From: a virus
IMG/VR virus record: IMGVR_UViG_3300028423_000586
Coordinates: 1 to 64,000 of that record
Strand: one strand, 5' to 3'
DNA: 64,000 bases
The notes below the pieces were generated by a model, which ran no database searches, was not told where the DNA came from, and was given only the letters and a program-made list of their open reading frames with translations. This document shows positions 7,959 to 19,418 of the stretch, piece after piece (the stretch's first letter is position 1; every line of letters starts with the position of its first letter). Made by a program: the position numbers and the translations under genes.

Positions 7959-10900
7959 TAGAATTGGGCTATTGGGTGAGCATTAGTACCCATACTAATA
8001 CCATCCATAAGCCCTATCTTAGCTCCCAAATCAACTGATGGTGCAAAAGAATTTAATGGACTATCCACATCAATAGCCATTAAGTTTTGAGCAGCTAAGA
8101 AAGCAAGAATCCTAGCCGGTTTATCTCTAAAGGCATTAAGAATCACTTTCTGAATACGAATAAAGTATTTAAAGAACCATGTGATACCAACATCATTCAT
8201 ATACTGCATTGCTTTATGAGGTGGTAAGTCATAGTTGATAAATGCTTCAGTAATAGCAGTAAGTGCATTCTCCTGTGTATAACCTTCATTCTTGGTTAAG
8301 TGATTAAACAATGCAAAACGTGCTGCAAAGTCAGATAACTGAGTAGCTTGGCTTAGAGCATCATATGTAATAGAACCTTGAGATATAGTAATCTGCTTAA
8401 CACCTTCAACCAAAGTATCAGGAAGCATACTAGTAACACTGCTTACTTTACTTGCTAGACTGTGTTTGTATGAGTAGATACTATCCTGCGCATCTGAATC
8501 CTCAATAATGGTTTGAAGCATACCTGCATCCATAAGAGGTTTAACTGGATTACGTTGCTGGTCTTGGTTAAGTCTTACTAAACGGTTTTCCATAGCAGGA
8601 GTACCTAAACCGGCATCAATCTTAGTCTGTAAGTCAAATATCTCTTCTGAGTTTTTACGGTATTCAGATGCAGCAGTAAATGCAGTTATCTGGTCAGTAA
8701 TAGTCTTTATAGGACTTACACCATGTAATACAGGAAGCTGCATTGTGTTAGAAATAGCGTTACCTAGCATGACGATAACAGACTTGATAACCACTATATC
8801 TTTCACTTCTTTTACAAATTCTTGTAAACCTCTTTCACCTCTAGCTACATAGTTAGCAATCTTATTACCATACACACTACTAGCCATTTTAACTGCCATG
8901 TCTTTAATAAGAGCAGGGTACTCACTATCAGGGTTCCACAAGTCAGTTAAAGACCATTTACGGTAACCAAAAGCTACGTTCACTAAGTCATTTCTGACAT
9001 ACACACCTTCAATACCAAACTTATTTTTTGCTTTACGTTTAGCTTCTTCAGGTAGGAGATTCCAAGTTTCACGTAGTTGTTTATCTTTGGAGTTAGCCTC
9101 TACTAACACATAACGGTCTAAGTTATTTGAATCTCTATCCTCTATGTACTGCTCATGTAAGGCATCAATCAAACGATTGTTAATCTCCTCACTGTTTACT
9201 TTAAGGGTGATACCTGCTGCCATAGCACCAAAGACTTCATCAACACGGTTATCCTTACGTAGTAAGCTATCCTTCATTGACTCGCTCATTACATAACGGT
9301 AATCCACTACTTGACCTGCTTTATTCGTAGTAGGTACAAGAGGGTTAAATACAGTCTTAGGTTTATTAGTGAATAGACTACCCATTGAAGCTTCTTTACT
9401 ACGTGCTATCTGAGCGATGACTTCAGGTTTTCTGGCATTAGGTAATGCATTACCTGCTTGTGCAAAACGGTCAATAACACTAAAGCCTTTAGCTGCTTTA
9501 TTAGCAGTCGAAAGAATACTCTGTAAGTAAGAAATCTCACCGCCGTATTCAGAAACATATAAGAACATAGGTTTCTTAACAGGGTCATTCTTATCTGCAT
9601 TTAATGGTCTATTGATACGGACATAACCTTGTAATTTAAGCTCTGATTCAGCCTCTAATGGAGCTACTTGAACACTACGGTAAGGGTCTACTATCTCTCT
9701 AATGTAGCCTTTCTGGAAGTTGTGCTCTGCATTAACAAAATTCTTAGTTAGAGCATCCTTCTTATTACGGTTATGTAGAGCCATCAAGAAGTAAGCACCA
9801 TTACGGTTATCTGTTCTTGCTGCTTCTTTAGCCATAACACGGGATACTCTACGTTTATCAGAAAACTGAGTCATCTTAAGAGCTTGTAGTGTAACTAAAC
9901 TATCCACTCGATTGCGTACAGCAGTACTAACATTAGGGTTAGTTTTACCAGTACCGTGTAAAGATACAATAGCATCTGTGTTGAACACCATTCCATCTAC
10001 AGTAGCTTCACCTCTAGCCATGTATCTACCTAATGATTTACCCATATTAGTAAAGTAGTAGTACAGGTCTTGTGGAACATCTTGACGTAATTGAGCAGTT
10101 AACTTAGTAATCTCTTTGTTAAGGAGCTCTTTATCAGCTATGAGGTTTTGGATAGTAGTCAAGTCATATCCATTCTCTAGTAGACTACTCACATCTGCTT
10201 TAAGTAAAACTTTTGTCATAGCAAAGCTATCTTTTTCTTCAAGAGGTTCTATAAACTCATCACGTACCATACGTGCAGTATGTTGTTTAATATGTACGTT
10301 TTCTTGGTCTACCATTTTATTTTTGATAGCCAATAATTGATGGATTCTTTGGTTACCTGAATTAGTGCCTTTTAGGTCTGACCATAATGCAGATATAAAT
10401 CCTTCTCTCCCTTGTGCTCTCAGGCTCTGTACACGGTCTAAACCAATTGCAAAGGTGTTTGCACGTTCTTCACTTAGAAGGACCCCTGCTAAACGTACAG
10501 AAGCATTTAGGACAGCTCTCTCTTTGACTGCTTTTTGGGATGCCTCTAAAGCTTTATCAATACGCTCTTTACCCCAATTGTTTATACGGTTAAGAGTATT
10601 AGAAGCAAAACCTCCAATCCTTTCAGCATCCTTAGCTAATTTAGATTTCTCAGCTAATTCTTTGTAGCGGATGTTCTTAGAGAGAGTATCTAGTTTACCT
10701 AGTACAGTAGATTCATGAGAACGGGTAATAGCAAAATCATTCAACCAATTAATGATTGCAGTCATCACGTTATCAATAGTCTCACGAACTGTATCCCCTT
10801 TAAGACTCTTACTTAACAAACGTGGTGTTTCCAAATTAGCTAAACGTTCACGGAAAGATTCGTTGGTTACAGCTAATGCAAGGAAATTACGTAGATAATC

Positions 10901-13900
10901 ATTCACACCTGTTCCTGCATTATTAAATACAGCATCATAACGAGATTGAGCTAAAGCTTTAGATTGCTCAATATCTTCAGGTGTATTAAGTACAGACGAG
11001 TCATCAACGAAGTCTTCCCAAGTCATATTTTTTTCAGCATGGTCGTACATACGTCTGATTTCACGAGTATTCCAACCAAAGTCATTAAGTGCTGAATCAA
11101 TAACATGACTGTACATACCGTAAACAAATCGCTCTTGCTCACTCATACGGAAGTTAAGACCAGATAAAACTGTAAGAGTATCGTTAACACTTGGGTCTAA
11201 TCTATTTAGTAAAAGAGCATCTTCTGTAGCCAATCCTTGGTTAGCATCTGTAGTAACCAACAATGCAGGGTCAATCACTTTAGATACTGCTTCATCTAAA
11301 ACTGTTCTAAGATGAGTATCATGCTCATTGGTTATTTGAACTGTATTACGTCGAGCAACACCATCATATACTTGAGATAGGGTTAAACGTTTAATAGAGT
11401 CCTCTGCTCTATGAGGTAGTGTTTTAGGGTTACCTGTAATTGAGTTATCTACTCTCTTACCGTAAGTACTTAGTGTGAATGCCTTATCAAGTAATTGAAT
11501 CAGTGCATTGTTGTCAGCATCGGTCATACCTAGCATCTGTTTAACTAATCTAGTAACAGAATTAGCTAGTGCTCTTAGACGAGTTTTACTCTTAGATAAC
11601 TCTGATTTAGCTTGGTTATTAGTTAATCCCCAAGCAACAAATTCATAGATATTCTCTAATGCATTAGCCGGTAAGGTATTACGCTTAACTGCATCATCGT
11701 ATAATTTCTGAATATCACGTACAGCTTTAAGTTGGGCTTTGGTTAGTCCTAAATCAACACCGGTACGTAACTGCTCTAATCCATTGAATAAAGCATCACT
11801 TGTAGCTATATGTACTAGCTCATGGAATAACGTCTCTGTGGTGAAACCAGTATTAATTTTATCTTCAGCGTTAAGATAAATAACGTTATCGGTAGTAGAT
11901 GCATAACCATGTAGTAACTCAGTGTTTTCTTTACCTTGGTTAGTCACTACATCATGATTATCAGTACCACGTAATACTCTTACTGTTACCCCACCTGTAT
12001 TAGCAATATTAGCTAACAAAGCATCATAGATAACACGGGTTGTTGTAGGTATTTCTAAAGTACTTACTAAGTCTCTTAAGTCAGTAACACTAGCTTCAGA
12101 CCTACCTTTAAAGAAATCAGCGATAGGTGTCTCAGCATCAGGATTAACATAACCAGTAGATAGGCTCTCACTCACATTACGCTCTATTGATGCCAGTGTA
12201 GTGTCTATATTTTCTGTTTCTGGTAGCTGTTGTGTAGCAGTGAGCAGCTTCTGCTCAGAGTTAACAATAGCCTCGGTAATCATCTCTGGAGTTAGCTCTA
12301 CTCCTTTCTTAACTTCACCATTGTTAAAACGTACACCTGTACCCAAAGCTTCAAACTGGTTAAAGGTGAGTTCTTTTTTCAGTAAGGTTTTTGCTTCGTT
12401 GTTATTCTCTAATGCAAGTTCATTTTTAGCTGCAACAATACTCAAGTACTTGTTAAGCATATTTTCATCAATCATTGAGACTACTTGCTCATCATTGAAT
12501 GTAGTTGAGCTATTACCTTTAAATAAGGTTGCCTTACCTTTAACTACCTTACCGCCTTGGAAATATGCAACTGCATAGTGCTTTAGTTGAATTACACTAG
12601 GGTCGTTTGAGTCTAACTCAGTATTACTAAATGCTTTATAAGAAGCTGCAAAACGCTCATTGACTGTTTCTAGAATACTATGCTCTGCAACTGCTTCATA
12701 GGCAGAACGGTTAAGAGAGAATGCTGATTCTACAACACTGTTTATAGGTGCAATACGAGCATCAAATACGTTTAAACCAATGTTCTTAGTAGAGTATTGA
12801 GTAGCTCTAGCCATAGTTGTAGCATCGCCGTTAGCGATGTTTAGCATAGCCATAGTACTAGCAGCAGGAGCTGTGTAAGTAGGTAAATATGAAGGAGTTA
12901 AACTAAACCCTTTCATAGTATCGCCAATAGTAAACAAGCTCTTAACTTCATCAGGTACTTGGTTAGTCTCTGCAAAGTTTGCTGTTTGAATACCGTTGTT
13001 TACATCACCGTAGTAACTGCGATATACCGGCATAGTCTCAATGAGCTCTTTCTTAACCTCGTTAAGTTGTTGCTCACTTAGATATTCATAAGAGCTCAAT
13101 ACACCTGAGTTGCGTAGTTCAGCAATACGGTCATTTACTGCTTTATCGTACATGGCTTTAAACATAAAGAAGATAACGTTACTAGATTCAGTAACTAAAT
13201 CAGTATTTTCTATTTGAGTTTCAAAGTTTTCTCGAATAGCTTTATTAACCATGTTACCTAGTGTCTCACGTACCGTTTTATTCATGGTTTTCACCATGTT
13301 TGGTGTGAATTCAAAATCAGACGGAGACATAGAAGTAATAGAGTTATCCCCTGTTAGGAAGATAATGTCATTAGCAATCTCGTTTAGCTTTTGAGTATTG
13401 TTAGACTCTACAGCAGCTTGTAAATCTTCTAGGATATTACTGCGAATTGATTCAGCAATCTTATTACTAATAGATGCTTCACCCGCAGCATAAACCGTTA
13501 CCGTAACAGGGTTCTTAGTTAGTTTACGTCCTTTAGAGGTAACACTAATTAAATCACCTGTATCTTCATCTACAGATACAATCTCACCTACATACTTTTT
13601 AAGTACAGGATAACGCTGCTTAGATAACAAAGTTACTTCATCATTAATGATGTTAGGGTTAAGTAACTCTTGTTCATACTGACCTATAGTAGCAGCAGTG
13701 GTTTGATAGATATCCCAGTTACTTGGATTACTAATCCAGTCAGTATATGACTGAGTACCATCCAAGAATAAACCACCTTGAGCCATACGTTGGATGCTAT
13801 CGTCTGTGACCTTACCGTTTACTACTTGTAAGCCCATTTGTATATGTGCATTAAATGGACCATTCGTAATACCATCAATCTCGTAGGTAACTGTAGTATC

Positions 13901-16900
13901 AAAAGGCTTACCATTAGCTAAGCGCAATTCCGCTAAACCAACCAATGATTTTAATGAATGGGTATTCTCTCCACCTTTAGCTACAGCAGCAGTAATAGCC
14001 GATACATCTGCTTCTTGGCTAGATAGTAATTTAGTAAGCTCAGTTACACCTGAATCAATAACAGGGTCATTAATAAGTTGTTCGTATTCATACAAGCTCT
14101 TAGCTAACGTTTGCTTATCAATGTCGATACCCATACCTTGAGCCACACCTAGTTTAAAGGTGACGTAACTAGCATTAGTGTTATCGCTAGGGTCAATACG
14201 GCTAGGTTCCATTGCAGTCAAGTAACGATGTAGTTTAGATGTTTGATAGTTAATATCAGAACCAATAGCAGATAAACGAAGTTGTTTACCAAAACGATAG
14301 TTGTAGAAAAACGGAGCATTAAGATTACCTTCCTGCTTTAGCATACGGTTTCTAAATTCTTTGAATGTTCGGATATCTCTACGTACTGTTCGATTCTTAC
14401 CTACTACTTTAGGAAGTAATCCTTTGATTACTCCTTCTTCTGATTTCTCCCCTAAAATCTCAGCAATAACGTCATCACCTAAAGCATCAAAAACAGTGTT
14501 CATATTAGCGTCAATATAATGAGGTACGTCTGCATCTTTATTAGCACCTTCTACAAACTTTTTAGATGCTACCTGACCACCAGAACGTCTTACCTGATTA
14601 CTAACCTTGCTAGTACGTTTACCAATCTCAGCCTTATGTGGTTCCTTGGTTACAGAGGTTAATGATTCAATAAACCCATCCAGAGCACCAAACAACTCAA
14701 GTGAATCAGTACCAAAACCAGTATCCAATGATTTAAGGTTTACTTTTGAACTACGTATTACCGCCTTATCGTTTGTGTAGTTACCGCCTAACTCATTTAG
14801 CTGTTGACCTGTGAATGTCTCAGTCTCAATAACATTCATATCTTCTAAAGCACGATAAATAACACGACCTAAATCCATCTCAATCTTGCTTTGAATATTG
14901 ATAGGCATATCAGTATTACGTTTAAGACCTACATTCTTAAGTGCTGTTCGACCTAATGCTTTTACTACTTCTAAGTAAGGAGAACCTGCATTACCTAAAG
15001 CACTTAATTGTTGAGATGTAGGAGTAAAGTTACTTGAATCAACATTCAACAATGTAGCCATACCGGTATTGCTGATAGAGTTTAACTGAGATGCATTGTT
15101 CTCTAGGTACTCCATTGCTGTAATACCTAATGTCTCTAACAACTCATCTGAGTATGTACCGTCTTCTCTTGAGAAGTAATCAAAAGGGAATCTATGTTGA
15201 AAACCTCTTCGAGCCAAGATTTCAGCAGGGGTCTTGAGATTATTAGTAATACTGTCAGCTACTTGAGAACTAAAACTACCTAGTACACTCAATAAAGTAT
15301 TTTCAGAAGGTAGTAAGTCTCTACCCAACTCTAATGCAACTTCTTCCGTATTCGTGATATCAATAGAATCAATCAATCCACGTCGGGTATTAGTAAATAC
15401 CACGTTTACTTGGTTAGTTGATAAGAAATTCTTATCAGCTCCTTCATACGTTTTGTTCTTTGATTGTGGTTCAGCACCAGTATTCAATTCATCAAGAACA
15501 CCTGATTGAGAAGGTGCAGAAGTTACATCACCCTCATCATTGAAAACATAATCACGAGACTCAAGCTCTTCTTTTGCATCCAGAGTAGTAATGTCTTTAC
15601 GAGAATCTGTCTCTAAGTTGTGGACAGCTAATAGCTCAATATCAGTAGCAGACGATGCTGGATTTACTACATTTTCATCTGTTGTTTCCTGTACCGCTTC
15701 AGGGGTTGCCTCAGTAGTAGGGGTATCAGTTACTTCAGTAGTTTCTACATCTGTAGATGCTTCAGTAGTGATTTCTTCATTAACATCTGTTGTATTAGTA
15801 GGAGTAGATGCAGTAAGTAGTTCAGGGTTACTAAACCCTGCTACTTGGTTATTTAGATTTTGTAATGTCTGTGCAGATAATTGAGCTTCCACACTGATAT
15901 CATTAACCAACTTGTCAGCATTAGCGTCTACTGTAGCTTGGGAGCCATCAAGCTTAAGGAAACCTTCTACGGGTACTCTTGTACCTGCCGGAGAAGCCTT
16001 AGCCTGTTCTAGAGCATTCTGATAAGCAGTAGCTTTGTTGCTTAGGTGGTTAGCAAAGTTACCCAACAGCGATAACTGATTCTTAGCTTGTTGAGTACTA
16101 CCCATGTTAAGCATAGTGCCAATACGTTGCTGATATTGTCTTAAACCAATAAATCCTTTACCGCCATTCACAATATCATTATGAACAGCATCAGTAGATT
16201 TAAGAGTGTCATTCAACTCAGCAGTAAGACGCAACTGATTAGCCCTTTGAGGACTTACGTTAGGGTTGTTAGAAGCTTGAATAAGCTCTTCGCTAGTTAC
16301 TTGGTCAGTAGTGATTGCAGCTTCATTTAATAGAGCAGCATCTTTATCAATACGTGCTTGATTGAAACCGTCAGCATCATTAGCCAATGAACTAGTCTCT
16401 GATTCAATATCTAAAATACGAGACTTAATTTCATTAACTTTATCAGGACTAGTAGCAATAGCATTAAAGGTATTTTCTACTTGTTGTGAGTAAGTATCAC
16501 GTACTTTTTCAAGACGAGTCAGTTCCTGTTTCGTCTCTTTTTGGTTTCGTTTGATTTCTTCACGACTAGTCTCATTAAGACCTTCTTGCTGAGCCATAGC
16601 ATCTAACTCATCAAGCATCACCTCAGCATTTTCAATACGTGAGTTAACAATGTTAAGGGTGTTCTTAGCTAATAAGGCTGCATCTTCTTTAGTAGTTTCT
16701 AAAGTAGACTCTTGTTTCTGAAGATTAGTAGCATTACGTAATACTTTTGCTAAGTCTGATGCTTTATCGTAACTAGCTTCAGAAACTGATTCACGTACAG
16801 TGTCATCCGAAATAATAGAATTATCTAAGTTGACTTCAGCAGTACCCGTATTTACTTTCTCTGTTACGTTTTGTTTAGTCTCTAAACCCTTACGTAAGTT

Positions 16901-18139
16901 ATTTACTTTTTCTACAGATGTAACACCACCTGCTAAAGCAGCACCAGAACCAAAGCCAAATAAACCTGCTGTGAATATCTCATCACCTGATAAACGTTCA
17001 GTATCCTGAAGACCTGCATAAGCTGTTAAGGCTTCTTCAGTGGATTCAGTAATACCTTCTGCTACAGCACCTGTAGCAGCTCTAGGAACCACGTTTGATA
17101 CTTGGTTAGGTACTAGTCGAGCACCAGTTGCTAAGAATCGGTCTGAGTATGTACCTACAATACCTGCTAAAGCTGAGTAAGCTTGAGTAGTTTTACGTTC
17201 ATCCCCTACTGGAATATCCCCATACTCTTTCTCAAACTCATCTAAAGCTTGTTGGTAGTTCTGGTTAGCTAAAGCTGTTGTACCTACTGCAATACTTCTA
17301 GCAGCAGTCAACATAGCAGGAATAGACTCAACAGTAACTTGAGCTACAGCTTGTGGGTTAGAGAATAGTGTGTAAAGCCCTTCAGCAGTGAAATCTTTAG
17401 CACCTTCTATCAAGTCTTCAATCCCGCTTAAATCATCAGCCTGTAGTTTCTCAATACCTTGGTTAATAGTACCTATATTGTTATTGAATACGTCAGCAGC
17501 TTCATTAAATGCAGTTTCAGTCTTAGCAGTGTTAACCAACTCTTCGCCAGAACTAAAAACATCATTAAATTCTTTGAGGCGTTCACTATTAGAAAAGAAA
17601 CGGTCTAGTATCTCTTTTTTAGGTTCCATAGCCACTGAAGGGGTAGTTGCTTCTCTACCTGAATCGGCTAGCAAAGCAGAAGCATATTGAGCATATGGTT
17701 GGTCATCTACATTACGTTGACGTTCCCAAGGCTGTAGTAAAGCTTGCTCTTCAGGAGTGTATTCAACATCCTGTCCTTCAGAAGCTAGTTTTTCTTTCTC
17801 TTGAATAGAACGGTAGGTAACCAAGTCTTGAGCAGTAAAATCACCACGACTGACATCAAACTCATTTAACGCAGTTGGTATAGCAGATAGGATATTACCT
17901 ACTTGCTGTAAAGCCTTACTACCTAAAGAGATACCAATGTTAGTTGCTGCTCCTAACGGGTTCTCCAACTCACTATCAGACACAATAGCATCAGGACTTG
18001 TACTACGGTCACGGTCAATAGAACTGATAGCATTTAGCCGTTCCTGTTGAGAACGGCTAGTTGATAGTAGTTGGTTTTTGTAATCTTGGGTTGCTTGCTC
18101 TAACGCAATAGCTGTAGAAGACTTAGGGTCTATTGCCAT
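7955..18139 (-). CDS. virion RNA polymerase (vRNAP), N4 gp50-like
   Basis: A 3394-residue protein packaged in the virion and injected to transcribe early genes. The central region has single-subunit RNA polymerase motifs: YRFGK near 1282 (T/DxxGR-like), EIDGITNG with Asp1422 (motif A), R1538-x3-K1542-x7-Y1550 (motif B) and FDARIAP with Asp1793 (motif C). N4 vRNAP has about 3500 residues with its polymerase core at about 1000-2100, so size and layout agree. The N-terminal 1100 residues are helical and Thr/Ser/Glu-rich, probably for packaging and ejection. A zincin-like HELVH (2106-2110) followed by YEFVAWGLTN lies just after the core. The last 600 residues contain hydrophobic helices. It is the last gene of the leftward late block and ends tail-to-tail with 7776-7958. 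Confidence 0.93.
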   Translation of the reverse strand: MAIDPKSSTAIALEQATQDYKNQLLSTSRSQQERLNAISSIDRDRSTSPDAIVSDSELENPLGAATNIGISLGSKALQQVGNILSAIPTALNEFDVSRGDFTAQDLVTYRSIQEKEKLASEGQDVEYTPEEQALLQPWERQRNVDDQPYAQYASALLADSGREATTPSVAMEPKKEILDRFFSNSERLKEFNDVFSSGEELVNTAKTETAFNEAADVFNNNIGTINQGIEKLQADDLSGIEDLIEGAKDFTAEGLYTLFSNPQAVAQVTVESIPAMLTAARSIAVGTTALANQNYQQALDEFEKEYGDIPVGDERKTTQAYSALAGIVGTYSDRFLATGARLVPNQVSNVVPRAATGAVAEGITESTEEALTAYAGLQDTERLSGDEIFTAGLFGFGSGAALAGGVTSVEKVNNLRKGLETKQNVTEKVNTGTAEVNLDNSIISDDTVRESVSEASYDKASDLAKVLRNATNLQKQESTLETTKEDAALLAKNTLNIVNSRIENAEVMLDELDAMAQQEGLNETSREEIKRNQKETKQELTRLEKVRDTYSQQVENTFNAIATSPDKVNEIKSRILDIESETSSLANDADGFNQARIDKDAALLNEAAITTDQVTSEELIQASNNPNVSPQRANQLRLTAELNDTLKSTDAVHNDIVNGGKGFIGLRQYQQRIGTMLNMGSTQQAKNQLSLLGNFANHLSNKATAYQNALEQAKASPAGTRVPVEGFLKLDGSQATVDANADKLVNDISVEAQLSAQTLQNLNNQVAGFSNPELLTASTPTNTTDVNEEITTEASTDVETTEVTDTPTTEATPEAVQETTDENVVNPASSATDIELLAVHNLETDSRKDITTLDAKEELESRDYVFNDEGDVTSAPSQSGVLDELNTGAEPQSKNKTYEGADKNFLSTNQVNVVFTNTRRGLIDSIDITNTEEVALELGRDLLPSENTLLSVLGSFSSQVADSITNNLKTPAEILARRGFQHRFPFDYFSREDGTYSDELLETLGITAMEYLENNASQLNSISNTGMATLLNVDSSNFTPTSQQLSALGNAGSPYLEVVKALGRTALKNVGLKRNTDMPINIQSKIEMDLGRVIYRALEDMNVIETETFTGQQLNELGGNYTNDKAVIRSSKVNLKSLDTGFGTDSLELFGALDGFIESLTSVTKEPHKAEIGKRTSKVSNQVRRSGGQVASKKFVEGANKDADVPHYIDANMNTVFDALGDDVIAEILGEKSEEGVIKGLLPKVVGKNRTVRRDIRTFKEFRNRMLKQEGNLNAPFFYNYRFGKQLRLSAIGSDINYQTSKLHRYLTAMEPSRIDPSDNTNASYVTFKLGVAQGMGIDIDKQTLAKSLYEYEQLINDPVIDSGVTELTKLLSSQEADVSAITAAVAKGGENTHSLKSLVGLAELRLANGKPFDTTVTYEIDGITNGPFNAHIQMGLQVVNGKVTDDSIQRMAQGGLFLDGTQSYTDWISNPSNWDIYQTTAATIGQYEQELLNPNIINDEVTLLSKQRYPVLKKYVGEIVSVDEDTGDLISVTSKGRKLTKNPVTVTVYAAGEASISNKIAESIRSNILEDLQAAVESNNTQKLNEIANDIIFLTGDNSITSMSPSDFEFTPNMVKTMNKTVRETLGNMVNKAIRENFETQIENTDLVTESSNVIFFMFKAMYDKAVNDRIAELRNSGVLSSYEYLSEQQLNEVKKELIETMPVYRSYYGDVNNGIQTANFAETNQVPDEVKSLFTIGDTMKGFSLTPSYLPTYTAPAASTMAMLNIANGDATTMARATQYSTKNIGLNVFDARIAPINSVVESAFSLNRSAYEAVAEHSILETVNERFAASYKAFSNTELDSNDPSVIQLKHYAVAYFQGGKVVKGKATLFKGNSSTTFNDEQVVSMIDENMLNKYLSIVAAKNELALENNNEAKTLLKKELTFNQFEALGTGVRFNNGEVKKGVELTPEMITEAIVNSEQKLLTATQQLPETENIDTTLASIERNVSESLSTGYVNPDAETPIADFFKGRSEASVTDLRDLVSTLEIPTTTRVIYDALLANIANTGGVTVRVLRGTDNHDVVTNQGKENTELLHGYASTTDNVIYLNAEDKINTGFTTETLFHELVHIATSDALFNGLEQLRTGVDLGLTKAQLKAVRDIQKLYDDAVKRNTLPANALENIYEFVAWGLTNNQAKSELSKSKTRLRALANSVTRLVKQMLGMTDADNNALIQLLDKAFTLSTYGKRVDNSITGNPKTLPHRAEDSIKRLTLSQVYDGVARRNTVQITNEHDTHLRTVLDEAVSKVIDPALLVTTDANQGLATEDALLLNRLDPSVNDTLTVLSGLNFRMSEQERFVYGMYSHVIDSALNDFGWNTREIRRMYDHAEKNMTWEDFVDDSSVLNTPEDIEQSKALAQSRYDAVFNNAGTGVNDYLRNFLALAVTNESFRERLANLETPRLLSKSLKGDTVRETIDNVMTAIINWLNDFAITRSHESTVLGKLDTLSKNIRYKELAEKSKLAKDAERIGGFASNTLNRINNWGKERIDKALEASQKAVKERAVLNASVRLAGVLLSEERANTFAIGLDRVQSLRAQGREGFISALWSDLKGTNSGNQRIHQLLAIKNKMVDQENVHIKQHTARMVRDEFIEPLEEKDSFAMTKVLLKADVSSLLENGYDLTTIQNLIADKELLNKEITKLTAQLRQDVPQDLYYYFTNMGKSLGRYMARGEATVDGMVFNTDAIVSLHGTGKTNPNVSTAVRNRVDSLVTLQALKMTQFSDKRRVSRVMAKEAARTDNRNGAYFLMALHNRNKKDALTKNFVNAEHNFQKGYIREIVDPYRSVQVAPLEAESELKLQGYVRINRPLNADKNDPVKKPMFLYVSEYGGEISYLQSILSTANKAAKGFSVIDRFAQAGNALPNARKPEVIAQIARSKEASMGSLFTNKPKTVFNPLVPTTNKAGQVVDYRYVMSESMKDSLLRKDNRVDEVFGAMAAGITLKVNSEEINNRLIDALHEQYIEDRDSNNLDRYVLVEANSKDKQLRETWNLLPEEAKRKAKNKFGIEGVYVRNDLVNVAFGYRKWSLTDLWNPDSEYPALIKDMAVKMASSVYGNKIANYVARGERGLQEFVKEVKDIVVIKSVIVMLGNAISNTMQLPVLHGVSPIKTITDQITAFTAASEYRKNSEEIFDLQTKIDAGLGTPAMENRLVRLNQDQQRNPVKPLMDAGMLQTIIEDSDAQDSIYSYKHSLASKVSSVTSMLPDTLVEGVKQITISQGSITYDALSQATQLSDFAARFALFNHLTKNEGYTQENALTAITEAFINYDLPPHKAMQYMNDVGITWFFKYFIRIQKVILNAFRDKPARILAFLAAQNLMAIDVDSPLNSFAPSVDLGAKIGLMDGISMGTNAHPIAQFY

Positions 18140-18141
18140 GG

Positions 18142-19407
18142 TTATAGATTCCTATTATTGGAGTTACCTTTACGGAATTCCTCTCTTGCCTCCTGAATCA
18201 ATCTTAGTTGCTCTACCTGAGCATTATTGATTTGAGTCTGAAGTAAGCGTTTTTCCGCATCCATCAATGCTTTCTTTTCATTAAGCTTACCATAGATTTC
18301 TAAGTTCTTACGTACAGATTTCTCCAAATTACTTACTTGAGAACCAGTTAAATCACCTTTACCCCAATCCGTAATGTCATACCAAGATGGGTCAACTACT
18401 GTCATCTCTTGTAAGGATTGCTGTACTACCCATTTAGGTAGAGATGTATAGGTATACTCATTACCTTGAGAATCAGTGAAGGTATTCTCTTTCAGTGCAT
18501 CAGTGATGTCATTATGTACTTCATAGACGTCTACATCATCTCGGTCTTGACTAGCTATGAAAGAACTAACAGCATCAGATGCAGTACCACTCTGAATAAC
18601 ATCATCAAAGTTATCCGGTAACTGATACTTCTTAGGCAACTCAGCCAATTGGTTAGTAGCACTGTTTATCGTTTGCTGAGTTTCTAGTTTAGGGAAGTAG
18701 GTCTCAGTACGAGTAGTACCATCAGGGCTAGTAACAGTTCGAGTACGTTCTGGATTAAAGTCTTTGATAGCTCTTTGTTCCAAATTGTAAACACGGTCTT
18801 CTTGACCTTGTTGAAACTGAATACGCTCTCTATTTCTCTGTTCTGCTTGGTTAGCCTGATTGAGTAGCATTTGCTTATAATCAACAGCAGATTTAACAGC
18901 AGCAGTCTGACCTTGTTCAGATAAACCAAGATTCTCTATAGTACCTAATAAATCATCTACCTGACTTACAGAAGTAGCATTAAATAAGTCTTGGGTGAAT
19001 TGATTAGCTATAGGTGTGTCTTTACGTACACGTAGATTATTCTCATACTCTAGGCGTGTATTTTCTTGGTTTTGGATAGTGTCATCCTGAGCTAGAAGAG
19101 CATTACGTATTTGAGCAACATCTATATTGCCGTTGTACGTATCATCTAACTTTTCCAAATCAAATTGACCTGAATCAACAGCAGAGGAGTAATCTTCCAT
19201 AGACTGCAAACCATATATCTGATTCAGTACATCCTCAGTGTTATCTTGTTTAAGTTGCTGCTCTTCAGCACGTATATTAGATGCTTGACCTTCTGCAATG
19301 GCTCTAAGACCTTCAATACCTTCAGAGATACGATTACCTGCTGATTGGCTTAATAGGTTAGAAGCACCAAAGGAAGGAGCATTAATATTTTTCCAAGATA
19401 TAGTCAT
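18142..19407 (-). CDS. internal virion / ejection protein, N4 gp51-like
   Basis: A 421-residue, Gln/Asn-rich, largely helical protein (for example NQANQAEQRNRERIQFQQGQ) directly upstream of the vRNAP gene, separated by two bases. It has no membrane segment or known catalytic motif. Between capsid and vRNAP genes, N4 encodes small and medium virion proteins (gp51-gp54), some ejected with the polymerase. By position this is one of them. Identity beyond that is uncertain. Confidence 0.7.
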   Translation of the reverse strand: MTISWKNINAPSFGASNLLSQSAGNRISEGIEGLRAIAEGQASNIRAEEQQLKQDNTEDVLNQIYGLQSMEDYSSAVDSGQFDLEKLDDTYNGNIDVAQIRNALLAQDDTIQNQENTRLEYENNLRVRKDTPIANQFTQDLFNATSVSQVDDLLGTIENLGLSEQGQTAAVKSAVDYKQMLLNQANQAEQRNRERIQFQQGQEDRVYNLEQRAIKDFNPERTRTVTSPDGTTRTETYFPKLETQQTINSATNQLAELPKKYQLPDNFDDVIQSGTASDAVSSFIASQDRDDVDVYEVHNDITDALKENTFTDSQGNEYTYTSLPKWVVQQSLQEMTVVDPSWYDITDWGKGDLTGSQVSNLEKSVRKNLEIYGKLNEKKALMDAEKRLLQTQINNAQVEQLRLIQEAREEFRKGNSNNRNL

Positions 19408-19418
19408 ATTAAGACTCC

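Noticed and set aside
10365-18000. Several 70-125-codon rightward frames inside the vRNAP gene (for example 12201-12578)
   Set aside because: They lack ribosome-binding sites and reflect the reverse complement of a long coding gene.
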